Assembly (NCBI RefSeq): GCF_932526225.1
Contig: NC_064037.1
Location: forward strand, 15,314,601 to 15,376,600
Reading direction: 5' to 3'
Length of the DNA: 62,000 nt
Origin: Nematostella vectensis
Lineage: Eukaryota > Cnidaria > Anthozoa > Actiniaria > Edwardsiidae
Notes under the pieces: model-generated
Told to the model about the DNA's origin: nothing
Database searches by the model: none
Seen by the model: the letters and a program-made list of their open reading frames with translations, nothing else
In this document: one piece after another, positions 1 through 10,739 of the stretch
Layout: each line of letters starts with the position of its first letter
How positions within the stretch are numbered: position 1 is the stretch's first letter
Made by a program: the position numbers and the translations under genes

Positions 1-141
1 GGAACTCGTTGAAGTCGTCGTCGACTAGGTCACGTGACTGTCCGAGTGACGTGAACTCGGCCATCGGGTTAATCGACATAGCAGCGCCCTCACTGCCATG
101 GGAGAACTTAGAGATGTCCCAGCACCATTTGTCATGGCGAA
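1..141 (-). CDS. Cysteine protease (26-29-p/cfaD-like), inhibitor-I29 exon, partial
   Basis: This is the 5' part of the exon that begins the inhibitor I29 propeptide of a papain-family protease; the rest lies beyond the left edge. It is nearly identical to 60633-60773 in the complete right-hand copy. The minus strand reads [19 protein letters not shown] and then a NPMAEF motif, which is the family junction between the N-terminal domain and I29. The exon starts after a TTTCTAG acceptor at 142-148. Its first two bases complete a codon with the one base left over from the upstream exon (1141-1381), so the join is in frame. The preceding intron (142-1140) is entirely minisatellite. Confidence 0.8.
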
Positions 142-540
142 CTAGAAACACAGAGAGAAATTAGCGATGTCCCAACACCAGTTGTCACGGCGAACTAGAA
201 ACACAAAGAGAACTTAGAGATGTCCCAACACAATCTGTCATGGCGAACTAGAGACACAAAGAGAAATTAAAGATGTCCCAGCACCATCTGTCATGGCGAA
301 CTAGAAACAAAGAGAGAACTTTAGAAATGTCCCATCAATATTTTCATCGCGAACTAGAAACAAAGAGAGAACTTAAAGTTGTCTCAGTTGAAACAGAAAC
401 ACAGAGAACTTAGAGATGTTCCAACACCATTTATCATGGCGAACCAAAAACAAAGATAGACTTTTAGAGATGTTCCAACACCATGTCCTATGTTGAACTA
501 GAAACAAAGAGAGAACTTAGAGATGTCCCAGCACTATTAC
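142..540 (-). repeat. Acceptor-derived minisatellite (about 53-bp unit)
   Basis: About seven to eight degenerate units. On the minus strand each reads a pyrimidine-rich tract ending TTTCTAG, then TTCGCCATGACA and TGCTGGGACATCTCTAAG. These are the 3' splice site and first ~35 nt of the exon at 1-141. The array therefore repeats an acceptor together with exon sequence, and directly abuts the donor-derived array at about 541. Confidence 0.9.
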
Positions 541-1140
541 GATGCGGTATGATTACTTATGATGCGGTATGGTTACTTACGATGTGATATGATTACTTAC
601 GATGCGGTATGATTACTTACGATGCGGTATGATTACTTACGATTCGTATTGATTACTTAGGATGCGGTATGATTACTTACGATGCGTATTGATTACTTAC
701 GATTCGTATTGATTACTTAGGATGCGGTATGATTACTTAGGATGCGGTATGATTACTTACGATACGGTTTGATTACTTACGATGCGGTATGAGTACTTAC
801 GATGTGGTATGATTACTTACGATGCGTATTTATTACTTACGATGCGCTATGATTACTTACGATGCGCTATGATTACTTACGATGCGGTATGATTACTTAC
901 GATGCGGTATGATTACTTACGATGTGGTATGATTACTTACGATGCGGTATGATTACTTACGATGCGGTATGATGACTTACGATGCGGTATGATTACTTAC
1001 GATGCGGTATGATTACTTACGATGCGGTATGATTACTTACGATGCGATATGATTACCTACGATGCGGTATGATTACTTACGAAGCGGTATGATTACTTAG
1101 GTTGCGTATTGATTACTTACGATGTGGTATAATTATTTAC
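541..1140 (-). repeat. Donor-derived minisatellite (20-bp unit)
   Basis: About 30 units of 20 bp; on the minus strand the unit is ATACCGCATC followed by GTAAGTAATC. The last exonic bases of the exon at 1141-1381 are also ATACCGCATC, followed by GTAAATAAT, so the unit reproduces the exon end plus a consensus 5' splice site. Together with 142-540 it makes up the whole 999-bp intron. Confidence 0.92.
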
Positions 1141-1381
1141 GATGCGGTATATCAAATATCCCCTTGTCGTAAGTCCACTTGTTGAATGTGTGGTAGTCGA
1201 TGACGTAAGAATCATAATGTGAGACAAGTACGGTATCGTAGCCGTCCATCTCAAGTCGCATAGGGAGGGGAGGGTCAGTCTTGGTGGCGTAGAACACGTA
1301 CTTGTTATCCTTGTGCATAACGGAGATGTTGTACACCCACTTGGTGCACAGAGTGTCGTGAATGAGGGCTTCGCCGGCGTA
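1141..1381 (-). CDS. Cysteine protease (26-29-p/cfaD-like), N-terminal domain exon
   Basis: 241-nt exon encoding part of the non-peptidase N-terminal domain found in insect 26/29-kDa proteases and counting-factor-associated protein D. Recognised by order and spacing: YAGEALIHDTLCTKWVYNI, then MRLEMDGYDTVLVSHYDSY and VIDYHTF, which parallel the family segment with a conserved 'EM-GYN-LLGSHYD-Y-DY' pattern. The acceptor is TTTGTATTTCCAG just above 1381 and the donor is GTAAAT at 1135-1140. The exon leaves one base over and joins the 1-141 exon in frame. Further 5' exons (signal peptide region) should lie at higher coordinates, but I could not identify them between 1382 and 3360. The function in this family is lysosomal or secreted proteolysis; the role here is inferred. 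Confidence 0.72.
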
Positions 1382-3360
1382 CTGGAAATACAAACGGGAT
1401 ACCTGTGGTGATCTTTGAAGTGCATGGTTTATTAGGTTATTAGTCGTAATTTGTCCATGAACCGTATGCAATGCATGCAGATATACCGATTTGAAGGTTT
1501 TCATTTGGTGATTATTGTTGCACAACTTGGTTCATCTGTATTTATTTTAACATTGAATACACCTCATGGATAATAAGATGTTTGAACTCCTCCTCCCCAA
1601 TGCACCACTTATGTCAAGTTTCCAAAAGTCCCTGGGCACCAGTCCTCCTCAACTGGGGGCAAGCCTTACTGAGTCGCCAGTGCTGAAAAACGCAAGACTA
1701 GTTCCAGCACTGCGCGGTTAAACCAGCCTTTTTGTTTTGAAATGCCGCCTTTTATACGGCTGTCACATTTTAGCAATTGCTAACAAAACTAGCACAAAGT
1801 TAAGGCTATGATTTTGTTTTATGACTCCGTAATTATTAAACAAATCTGCCATCTTTTGTACAGGATGGTTTAAATGCTGTACAGTTAGTCAAATCAGCGA
1901 CTGAAGTCAGCCTTTTGTACCTTTACTCGAACGAGTACGACGTTTTTAGCGTAAGCCATTTTTTGTAACAAAAGGCTGGATGAAGGAGAGAGGCAGAAGG
2001 GCGTTTGCCTCCCCCCTACAAAAAAACGCCCCCTCACAACTCCCGCTACAAAAAGAAGCGCCCCTCCCCCCCCCCTTACAAAAATAAACGCCCCCTTACC
2101 TCCCGTCCACTTTTACCAAGCACAGTCACTTCCATCTTACGTAGGTTAGCGTACCTTGGTAAACTTTTTGACTTGTAATCAGAAGAAAAAAACAGTTACT
2201 TTGAGCATCTTTAGTCAGTTGACAGGAGCGGTAGGGGGGGGGGGGTTGGTGCCCCCCCTATTTTATGACATTTGCCTTAAAAATAACAAGAAATATAAGG
2301 AAATATAAGGAGGAACAATAAGTACGTCCCCCCTCCCCCCTTTCTTGAAACTATTGTTTCGCCCTCCCCCTTTTTTTAAAACTTCTGGATCCGTCCCTGG
2401 TTGAGCAGGTGTGTACGCGCGGTTTACATGTACCTAAATATGTATCAACCGTTAAATATAAATCAAAGGAAGGATAAAAAACGATATTATATATTTTTGA
2501 ACAGCTTGTATTCATTATAGCGGCATACCCACTACCCCTCGCTGGGAAACCACCAACCATCACCGCCACCAATTTGGGACCACACCGCACTCAAAAACCA
2601 CCCTTCGATCATTTCGCCGTTGAGGCAGCGTGGTAGATAGGTTTGCATGAACCTATACCATTCGGCACATTTTGGCAGTGTGATGGTGTTGATGTTTCGT
2701 TGAAGCGCTTCCAGCAACAAATTTGTGCGATAAATACCTAATGGTACTCCTTTGTTCCTTGCTTCATCCCTGTTGTTCATTTCTGCCTGTATTTGAAGCC
2801 GTGAAATATCGCTGCTTTCAAACAACTTGTATTTCCTGCTCTACAGGGTTAAGAAACGGACTTTAGGGAGGCAACATTTTTTATTTCTGTATTTGGGCCC
2901 GGGTTAACGGCGAAATGATCGAATAATAATTTTTTTGAGTGCTAGTATCATTTATTTTGCATGTATTCGCATTATTAGGTCACAAATAAACGAGAAGTAA
3001 TTAAATAATTATTTTAGGATATTGTTGTCATAAAGGGCTTATTGTTTGTACGGAGGCGCTAACGTTTGTAAGAAGCACGCAAATTACTTTCACCAAATAC
3101 TATTGTTTGCACTTTCTGTAATAAAAATGTTAATGAATATTACGTTTACTGTATCGATTGCGAGTTCTCGTATTATTGATATTTTGTTTGTGCTATTGTT
3201 ATGTATCAACGCGCAAATGAAAATAGATTTTATTCCTGGTTGTCGAATAGTGTAAATGAATGTGAAGAAAATTCAATTGTGTGCACTCAATTATGTAAAG
3301 TTCGTTAATGTCTTTCCTTTTATTTCAAATAATTTTACTTTCTTAAATGACAGTACATTG
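1382..3360. other. Intergenic or intronic stretch with dispersed repeats
   Basis: No convincing gene. It holds a dispersed repeat (about 1786-2590, described separately), G and C homopolymers, an inverted pair of an 18-bp GATCATTTCGCCG-containing motif at about 2599-2616 and 2904-2921, and an AT-rich tail. A minus-strand open stretch at about 2619-2828 (reading SSDISRLQIQAEMNN onwards) has a plausible acceptor, but I do not recognise it. Confidence 0.5.
1786..2590. repeat. Dispersed repeat, related copy at about 40120-40760
   Basis: Shares several blocks in the same order with 40120-40760: AACTAGCACAAAG, TTAGCGTAAGCCATT, GGCAGAAGGGCGTTT, CGCCCCCTCACAACT, and the closing GGGACCACACCGC. The copies are diverged, with indels in C-rich tracts. 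No coding region or terminal repeats identified, so the class is unknown. Confidence 0.6.
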
Positions 3361-3805
3361 GCGTAAATGTTTGTAATTTTGGATAAAATGAATGCGTATT
3401 TCTCGGTAATGAAAAGCAAAAGGTGTTATGGCGTGAAGACCCGAAGTTTGCTATTTGACCGCAACTTTGGAAATACGGACGCGGAGTGGGGCGAGAGGGG
3501 AGGGGGAAAGCTAATAGAGTTCCAGAAACCACGCTACCCCTGAACTTTTCAGTTTTCTGTTTTTTAAATATATATTTACGTACCTACTTGATACTAGTAG
3601 TATAGCTACCTGTCCTCGTCGCGCCTACAAGGCACATAAGGCCTCTCCAGCGTCGCCATCTTGCCCTGTCCATCGCTGCCACTCTCGCCCCGTCCCATGA
3701 CCTCCATCCACACCACGACTTCATATTTGAAAGCCGGGGCACCATCTTCTTTCACGATTTGTTTACGATGGTTTTAGTGTGGGATGTATCTTTTTTTTGC
3801 GTGAC

Positions 3806-3921
3806 TCTGTCCTCAAATAGATGCACATATGACGTCACAGAGTGCGAGGCGCAGTCGTGTTGCGTAACTGTTGTTCATGACACGCCTTGACGTCTTCTGT
3901 GCATCTATTAGAGAATAGACC
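3806..3921. repeat. Inverted-repeat element with TGACGTCA (copy 1)
   Basis: The ends are inverted repeats: CTGTCCTCAAATAGATGCAC on the left and the reverse complement of GTGCATCTATTAGAGAATAG on the right, with CRE-like ATGACGTCAC and TTGACGTC half-sites just inside. Equivalent copies are at 18457-18570 and 42362-42475. It lies downstream of the NLR 3' end. It could be a MITE or a palindromic regulatory segment. Confidence 0.65.
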
Positions 3922-4356
3922 CACAAAACAATGAGATCTATTTGTTTTATACAATAATAAAAATGTATCTAAATTTGGATACGCGCGCGCATGCTGACTC
4001 CAAGCGTGCACGTGTCCTCTTATAACACATGAACTCCTTGACCAATCAGAGCACACAATTTACGAGTATCATTGTATGAATTGTAATAATTAAAAAAGAA
4101 AAGTATGTGTTTTTAAAATCGCTCGAGGACAATCAGTCTCGACCTTCAGACACCATTATAAATAGAAAGTCTCTTGAATTTTTGAAGGTGCACCGCTTTC
4201 TACCACTGCATCTTAGAATACGAACAAGGGGTAGTATCGGCTAGAATAGACCCCCCCCCCCCCCTTCAAGAACTAATGGTGACCGCCCTCTCCCAAAACT
4301 TCTATAGGTTTCTGGTCTTCAGCAATAAACATAAGCAAAACGGTGTAAACAGTTCT

Positions 4357-4976
4357 TTTATTTTTATTTAGACATAAATTTACATCAAGTAAGCTTATCG
4401 GCAGAGTAAAATCCACTACTTACAGTGGTAAATATACTTGACAGCGCCATAGCCGCATAGCGCCGACAAAAAAGAACACAAACAAAAAAGAAGAAAACGT
4501 AAACCAAGGGAACCATTTTCATTTAGCCCAACTAAAATCATCCTAGAGTTATAATCTATGAAGTTATTTTCTCTTAGTAACTGCTACTGCCAGACTTATA
4601 TAGAGTACAAAACACTGATGTGGTTGCCTCAACGTAAAATACACGCGATCAAACAAGACGATAACCTAGACATAAATTTACATCAAGTAAGCTTATCGGC
4701 AGAGTAAAATCCACTACTTACAGTGGTAAATATACTTGACAGCGCCATAGCCGCATAGCGCCGACAAAAAAGAACACAAACAAAAAAGAAGAAAACGTAA
4801 ACCAAGGGAACCATTTTCATTTAGCCCAACTAAAATCATCCTAGAGTTATAATCTATGAAGTTATTTTCTCTTAGTAACTGCTACTGCCAGACTTATATA
4901 GAGTACAAAACACTGATGTGGTTGCCTCAACGTAAAATACACGCGATCAAACAAGACGATAACCTAAATACAATAA
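4357..4976 (-). other. NLR gene 1 3' UTR with 298-bp tandem duplication
   Basis: Follows the NLR stop at 4977. The block starting GACATAAATTTACATC at 4371 is repeated at 4669 (period 298) almost without change; copies 2 and 3 have it once. A minus-strand AATAAA at 4357-4362 is a candidate poly(A) signal shared by the copies. Each block includes a short CCACT/AGTGG hairpin. Confidence 0.7.
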
Positions 4977-7759
4977 CTAAATACTGTATAGCAAACATCT
5001 ATCTGAAGCTATGACAAAACCCTGAACTTGACTTTCTACACCTTGCTCGTATTGTTTGTACACTAGGTAAGGTGAGGGGAAACCCTTCAAGGGACTATCA
5101 AGCACGAATCGAGAGAAGACTTCACGGCTGCATAGACACACCGAGTGAGACTTGAGGCATGTGTTGAGAATCGGGTCGTCCTCGTGGAACAGGTGGTTTA
5201 GCGACTGACTCTCCGCACATGCCTTAATTATAGCCCGCTTACCTTTCTCGCTGATGTTATTGTAGGTGATGGTAAGAACCTGCAGGGATTTATTTTTAGC
5301 CACAGACCGGGCGAGCTCACACATTCCTTCGTCATCTATACCAGCACAAGCTACGGACAGTTCCTCTAGATTTGTGTTTTTTGACAAAGCTTTAGCAATA
5401 TCTCTGACACCAAGCACATCTATATTACAATGATCAATACGTAGATATTTGAGCTTGCAACTGTTTTCTATAACTTTAGAAATAGCTTTTGCTCCTTTTG
5501 TACCTATAATGTTCCTTGACAAATCTAAATGCGTAGCATTTTGAATGACTTTTGCTAAAGCTGAAACGCCGGTGGGACCTATACAAGAATTTACTATTTG
5601 AATCTTTTCGAGTGATGTGTTTTGCAAAAGACCGGAAGCGATACTCAGTGCACCGGAATTACCAATATTACCACGAAATAGTGAAAGCAAAGTGATAGTA
5701 GTGTTGTGTCTCAACATTTCACCCAATGCTCGTCCTGCTTCAGGCGTCATGTTTCTACCCTTAATCCCGAGTTTTCGCACTGTTGTATTCACCTTCAATG
5801 CTTCAGCAATACTTGCAACACCAGCATCCCCTAAATACTCACCACCAATACAAACAGCATTGAGACTAGTGTTAACTACTAAGACCATGGCGAGCTCGCT
5901 TGCACATGCATCACCTAAGCTATTGAAATGAATGTGAATTGCTGACAGTGTTGAGTTGTTCTTCAGAGATTTGAATAAACTCGTCCCCATCTCGTGCTCG
6001 GGCTTATCGGAGACACCCCACAGACGGAGATACCGCAAAGATGTGTTACGTGATAGCACATTAGCCATGGCTTCTTCAAAATTTCCATCATAAAATGGGA
6101 ACGCCTCGAACAACATGTCGAGCTTTTGAACCGATGAAGAAGCGGCTAACACTTCTGTTAACTGACCAGGAATCACAGCTGCCATAGCAGTATCTACACT
6201 ATCAGCTATATTCAGAAAAAGATCACTAAGAGGACGCAAACCGCTGACATAACCAACTGTTTGCAGGCTCTCAAAATAAGTTAAATCTTGAGATAACAAA
6301 TACGACAGTCCTAACAGTGTGGACGAACGAGAAGCTATGACAAGAACTCTACACGGTAAAAGGTGGTACACGTTTTTTAACAAATTGACAAATTCGCTTT
6401 CTAACTTTTTGCATTCCACTAGACACTGACACAGCAATTCGAAAGCGATAGAGTGATTATGAGCATCACACAAAGCAAAACCTTGTGGTGGACATTCAAG
6501 TACTTTCCGAGCAAGTGATTCAACAACATTCACTGCATCGCTACCCACCATCGCAGCGAGGTCATAACGATCAACGCAATAAAAAAAACGCCAATTACCA
6601 ATTAGTTCAGGTTCAACAACTCCTTGCCTAAGTCTTCTAGCTAAATATACGGCACAGAAATAGTCCTGGAAAGACTTGTGAAAAAAGGAAAACATTTCAA
6701 CTGGTCTTATCGCGCATTGAGGTTTTTGCCTTTTCAAAAACCCTACTCTTTTCAGGTCTTCTGATACTTTTGTCAGAGAAAAAGTGACAGCATTTTTTCT
6801 TAGATTTTCAAAAGCAACTTTACCGATTTCCAAGGTTAGCGTTTGAATATCGTGTTCGTCTAATTTTCTGTTTTCCTTCTCGAAATACCTCCTTATATGT
6901 GAGTATGCTACCTCGTCGTACAGTTCCCTCATAGTAATATTGTGGCTGAAGTCTTCTCTCGTGTGGGCTTTAACGCATTCTTGATAGCAAAGACAATACA
7001 GCGCTACTGTGAGGGGATTAGACAAGCTTAAATTTCTAATCGAGTTGGAAAAAAGTTGACTCTCTAAATCGGATGGGAAGAAATTACTAATGTAGTCATC
7101 TACATTACACAACCCCTTAATCTGCAGAATGTTACCCCCCACGAAGTGCCTGTACAGGGTCTTGTCTGGTCTGCTTGTAAGAAGAATATAGCTAAGGGCT
7201 AACGCATTTCTGCTGATTACCTTATTTAAGCTTTCTTTGACGCTATTTGCCTGTAAGGGAATTTCATCTAAACCATCCAAAATAACCATTACCTTTCCCT
7301 GATTGTGCTTGATGTATTGAAAAATCACAAGCCTCTGTTCAACTGTGATCTCCTCAGGTAACAGCTGTTCTTGGATGGCTTGGAATATCCCCCCACCTTC
7401 ATTTCCTTCCTTCATTTCACTGCACTTCAAGACGAGGAGTAACTCCACTTCTGGAAAGGTACTAGATCCAGACAAGACTCCTTTAGCCCAGTCTGAGGCC
7501 AATTTCTTGGTCAAGGTAGTCTTGCCGGCACCCGAGTCACCCTCCAAAAGCACCTTGCACGCTTTCTTCACTTTCCCATCAACAACAAACATATTATTCA
7601 TCTTCACTTCAAGATCAGTGTCTTTTCTAACGATCTTTGGCTCCGTGAACATGCTGTCAAGGGAGAAGTCGTGCTCTTCAAGGTTTTCTAGGGGCTCTAT
7701 CAGCGCCATTTCACCAGTCGTGTACTTTTCACACAGACACTCAATGAAGTGTGTGATAA
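4977..7759 (-). CDS. NLR gene 1: NACHT-LRR exon
   Basis: One large exon encoding the NTPase switch and sensor of a NOD-like receptor. The open frame extends 17 codons further upstream, but ..TTTTCCCCATAG at 7760-7767 is a strong acceptor, so the exon starts at 7759. Numbering residues from the upstream in-frame Met (7808): Walker A GDSGAGKTT at 90-98, Walker B VMVILDGLDE at 173-182, sensor-like TSRP at 211-214, and the winged-helix histidine segment FFHKSFQDYFCA near 375-386. About ten ribonuclease-inhibitor-type LRRs of ~28 aa (each starting NTSL/NTTV, then LxLxxNxIGxxGAxAIAxxL) run from about 610 to 890. Spliced to exons at 8640-8806, 8917-8968 and 9073-9811 it gives a 1,246-aa HEPN-NACHT-LRR protein. 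Family knowledge: NACHT proteins oligomerise on ligand sensing; the ligand is unknown. Confidence 0.93.
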
Positions 7760-8031
7760 CTATGGGGAAAACAAAAATAATAAGATAACTCTTCAATAAT
7801 ATGTACATATTTCAAATAATGCTTGGTATGATATTAAGATATCATAGATTATATCCCACTGATGAATTTTCACGCGCGCTCATTGGTCAATACGAGTCAC
7901 GTGCACATTTTCACAGTTCTAATGAAAAAAAATTGTTGCATGGATTGTTATCTTTCGCGAATGGCAAAAATTCCAGTGCACATCAGCGCACGCAGAATAC
8001 ACTTTTCGCATTTCCAGTGTAGTCACTGGGA

Positions 8032-8172
8032 TATAAAATAAATAAACCCCTTCTTTGGCTCACTGTGATATCTTCGCTTCTTGGCCAACTGTTTATTTTT
8101 CGTACCATTTCTCATCCTTGGACATTATCCGCCGATATCCCAGCCGCCAGAAGGGGTTTATTTACTAAATAA
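8032..8172. repeat. Intronic foldback element, arm-deleted (NLR 1)
   Basis: Ends are inverted repeats around AAATAAACCCCTTCT and AGAAGGGGTTTATTTACT. Compared with the fuller copies at 46293-46475 and 46970-47165, the left inner arm (GCGGATAATGTCTGCAGATG...) is missing. Copy 2 at 22526-22663 has the same deletion. Confidence 0.65.
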
Positions 8173-8639
8173 TGGCAGACCTGGTAACAGACAGATGGGA
8201 AATGGGTAATCAGAATAATCTTGATTAAGGGATTGTTCATTAAATACACCAAGAGGGAGCGAAGATTTTTCCTCAAGACACCTAAAAATGTGAGAGCCCT
8301 TCTTTTATTGTAAACATTTTTTTCGCTGGCCACCCCTTTCAGAACCCAAAAATTTTCAAAGCCCCCGCCCTTACGACATTAATAAACAAAAAAGTCTTTT
8401 AATCTAGAAAATGAAGTTGCCCTCCTTTACCGAGTTGATGATCCAGTCAAGTTCATCATTACTATATTTTAGAGTCCGACATCTCTTCTTCACAACTTTT
8501 GGTTTCAGGCCTCGCCCTTATATATAATTTTTTTTGTATGTAAAATCGTGTAAAATGGTGCATTTTTTTTTTTTAAATCATCCCCCAATTCTATGTCAGC
8601 AAACAAATATATCATTTTTATGAATTTCATATATTGTAC

Positions 8640-8968
8640 CTTCTTTCTTTGGAAGCTCCATATCCTCTGATGCTAAGCTGGGTCTGAATAGTAAAGTACA
8701 AGTCCAGGCTGTTATATCAACCACTACAACTGAGCTAGCCATGAGGTCATGATGTCTGTCTTGAGTAACTACAAATGAATCTCCAACCTTTCTTTGCTGA
8801 CACATGCTTGTGCTAAAATAATTATGAGTACAACTTGAGATACATTTTGAATTTTCAACCTAACAAGAATTTTTTCATTATAGTATTATAATACACCAAA
8901 CCTTTTGATGATTTACCTCATAGATGCAGCCTTGTCTTCCTCAGTTATAGTGGCCGCATCTTTGCTCT
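8640..8968 (-). CDS. NLR gene 1: two linker exons
   Basis: Two short exons between HEPN and NACHT. Exon 8917-8968 (52 nt) reads SKDAATITEEDKAASM and has a TTTTTTCAG acceptor and GTAAAT donor. Exon 8640-8806 (167 nt) begins after CACAAG, reads MCQQRKVGDSFVVTQDRHHD and ends PKKEG at GTACAAT. Codon phases (1, 2, then 1) match exactly between HEPN exon, both linkers and NACHT exon, which is the main support. No known domain; the second exon has a hydrophobic run (SSVVVVDITAWTCTLLF). Copy 1 lacks 12 nt (encoding RKIE) at the start of the first exon relative to copies 2 and 3, in frame. Confidence 0.65.
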
Positions 8969-9072
8969 CTGAAAAAACACCTTGCTGTTAACACACTGAC
9001 GGGAACAGTGTATAATAGTCTACAATAAATTCTACATCGATGATAAAAAGAAAGGTACACTGTTGCACTTAC

Positions 9073-9811
9073 TTGGTGACTCAAGTTGGAGTGAGGCTAT
9101 TGCAGAGACGACCTTTTTAATCTCCTCTCTGTTCTCTTTCAATCCTGTTTCAACTTTATACACAATCTTTTCTGTATTCTTTTCTGAGGTAGATATTATC
9201 TGCTCTTTTGCACCTTCTATCTTTTCGGCAATGTCTATGTCTTGCTTCCACCACTCCTCCAAAAGCTTCCCATAATCCATCTCTCCTAGAGGGGCAACAT
9301 ACAGGTCATCCACCTCCACCTGACTGATACCCCCCAAGGAGAGAAGAGCTGCTGAGATATCAGCCCAGTACTGATTGAAATCTGCTGTCTCCACTTCTGT
9401 TGTTTTAATGTGAGCATACAAATCGTTTCTGTAGTGCCTCAGTCTGACTACCTGGGCCACCTTGGTCTGGTCGTAAGCAGGAGGCAGCTTATCCCAGCTG
9501 GCTGTACTAGCTGGTGGAGCAAGACCACAGATGTTACGCAGTAAACACGTCAACAGTGTTATATCATAGTCCTCTGCCGTGGTTGGGGGGCCGCTTTTAG
9601 GGAACAGGATATCCCACTGGTGAGGTTTAAGGACTTTCCCCTTAAGCCCTGTCAGAGTGCTTATGTGAAGATTCAAAAAGGCTGTGAGGGTAGTACAAAG
9701 GTAGAATGAGCTGAAGTAGTTACGCAGGGATTTAGTTCCGCCATCTATCAGCAGGCGACTGAGTTTCTGGAAGTTGTCTTTTTTCTCACTGCCCGACAGA
9801 GCAGAGGCCAT
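9073..9811 (-). CDS. NLR gene 1: HEPN (DZIP3-type) exon
   Basis: First coding exon, 246 aa. The start ATG at 9811 follows an acceptor ..TTTTTACAG at 9817-9818 and five untranslated bases; an open frame running further upstream is intron. The fold pattern matches the HEPN_DZIP3 family seen in DZIP3 and invertebrate NLR/ankyrin proteins: GGTKSLRNYF near 24-33, HQWDILFP near 64-71, DITLLTCLLRNICGL near 83-97, and the RX4-6H-type motif R128-NDLYA-H134. HEPN domains with this motif are usually metal-independent RNases or RNA binders. Residues ~195-235 are a charged helical stretch (SEKNTEKIVYKVETGLKENR), probably coiled coil. Donor is GTAAGT at 9067-9072. Confidence 0.85.
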
Positions 9812-10569
9812 CTTATCTGTAAAAATAAAAAATATCTCAAAACAAATAATAGACAACTGCTAGCAAAATTCCCAGCCCATTCCTAACTCCCTAACACTAG
9901 ACCCTTCCCCCTACCTCCCCTCCCCTCTAACAAAGTTTAAAAGCGAAAGCTGAAATAGCATACTTATATTGTTGGATGCAAGAGTTTAATATCGAGTGAA
10001 ACTGCCACACTATAATTTAGCCGAAAAATTTGCATCGCATTTTTGCCAATACAAGCTAAGCACAACGATCGTCTCGGTTCCCCGGGCTGCGTTTGGCTGA
10101 AACTCATGAAATGCTTTATTACTGATCAACACGATCTTGATGGCAAATTAAAACTCTGATATAGGTATTCTTTTGCGTGGGGTGTGTTTGATGCGAGAGT
10201 TTAAAAGTGAGAGAAACCGCTATTAGTTTAGTTGGCACCAAAAATTTGCATCGCGTTCTTTTGCCTAACTCGTTTCAAAGCGAAAGCGGAAATAGCATAC
10301 AAACATATCGTACAAACACGTGAAAAATCAGTCACAACGCACAACAACGGACAAAAAATGTGATAAATTAGCTTACAAACACGTTGATGTATGAAAATAT
10401 GGCGTATAACCTGAGATTACGGCCAAAACGAGCCAGCAAAAGACATCTCAACTTACAGAATATTTGACACACATCACTTCACATAGACGCGATGTTCGTG
10501 GTTTTACCCAAAACAAACCATATTTTACTCAAGAAACCATTCATTAATGTCTTTATAAGGTTCACTTAC

Positions 10570-10690
10570 CGGTCTAATAAGGCTTCAGCCCTTCACTCGG
10601 GCGCACGCATACTTACATGGCGATCATGAATCACTGCTTTGTGTGAGATGAACTACGCAAGGAAAGAAGACGGAAGGTGTGGCTATACCG
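10570..10690 (-). other. NLR gene 1: 5' noncoding exon (start approximate)
   Basis: A strong donor (GACCG then GTAAGTGAAC) at 10564-10570 is conserved in all three duplicons (26201, 50524). The HEPN exon has a good acceptor just before its ATG, so a noncoding first exon must lie upstream, and this is the best candidate. The transcription start and core promoter are not evident. Confidence 0.55.
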
Positions 10691-10739
10691 CGCGGGACTA
10701 GTGACAACTAATGTGTTTATTAGCACAGGCAACCCAAGC

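Noticed and set aside
541-1140. CRISPR-like regular repeats
   Set aside because: Units are directly adjacent with no unique spacers, and the genome is clearly eukaryotic. Same for the other arrays.
3046-3255. 69-codon plus-strand hydrophobic frame
   Set aside because: AT-rich chance frame with no homology or splice context.
7345-7788. 147-codon plus-strand frame inside the NACHT exon, also at 21693 and 45768
   Set aside because: Antisense shadow of the conserved NACHT coding sequence.
7760-7808. ATG at 7808 (hydrophobic MYILLKSYLIIFVF start) as a signal peptide of the NACHT protein
   Set aside because: The stretch is the polypyrimidine tract and AG of a strong acceptor read as codons; the spliced phases from upstream exons fit exactly at 7759.
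8112-8333. 73-codon minus-strand frame conserved in copies 1 and 2
   Set aside because: Lies within the NLR intron and overlaps the foldback element; conservation is explained by recent duplication.
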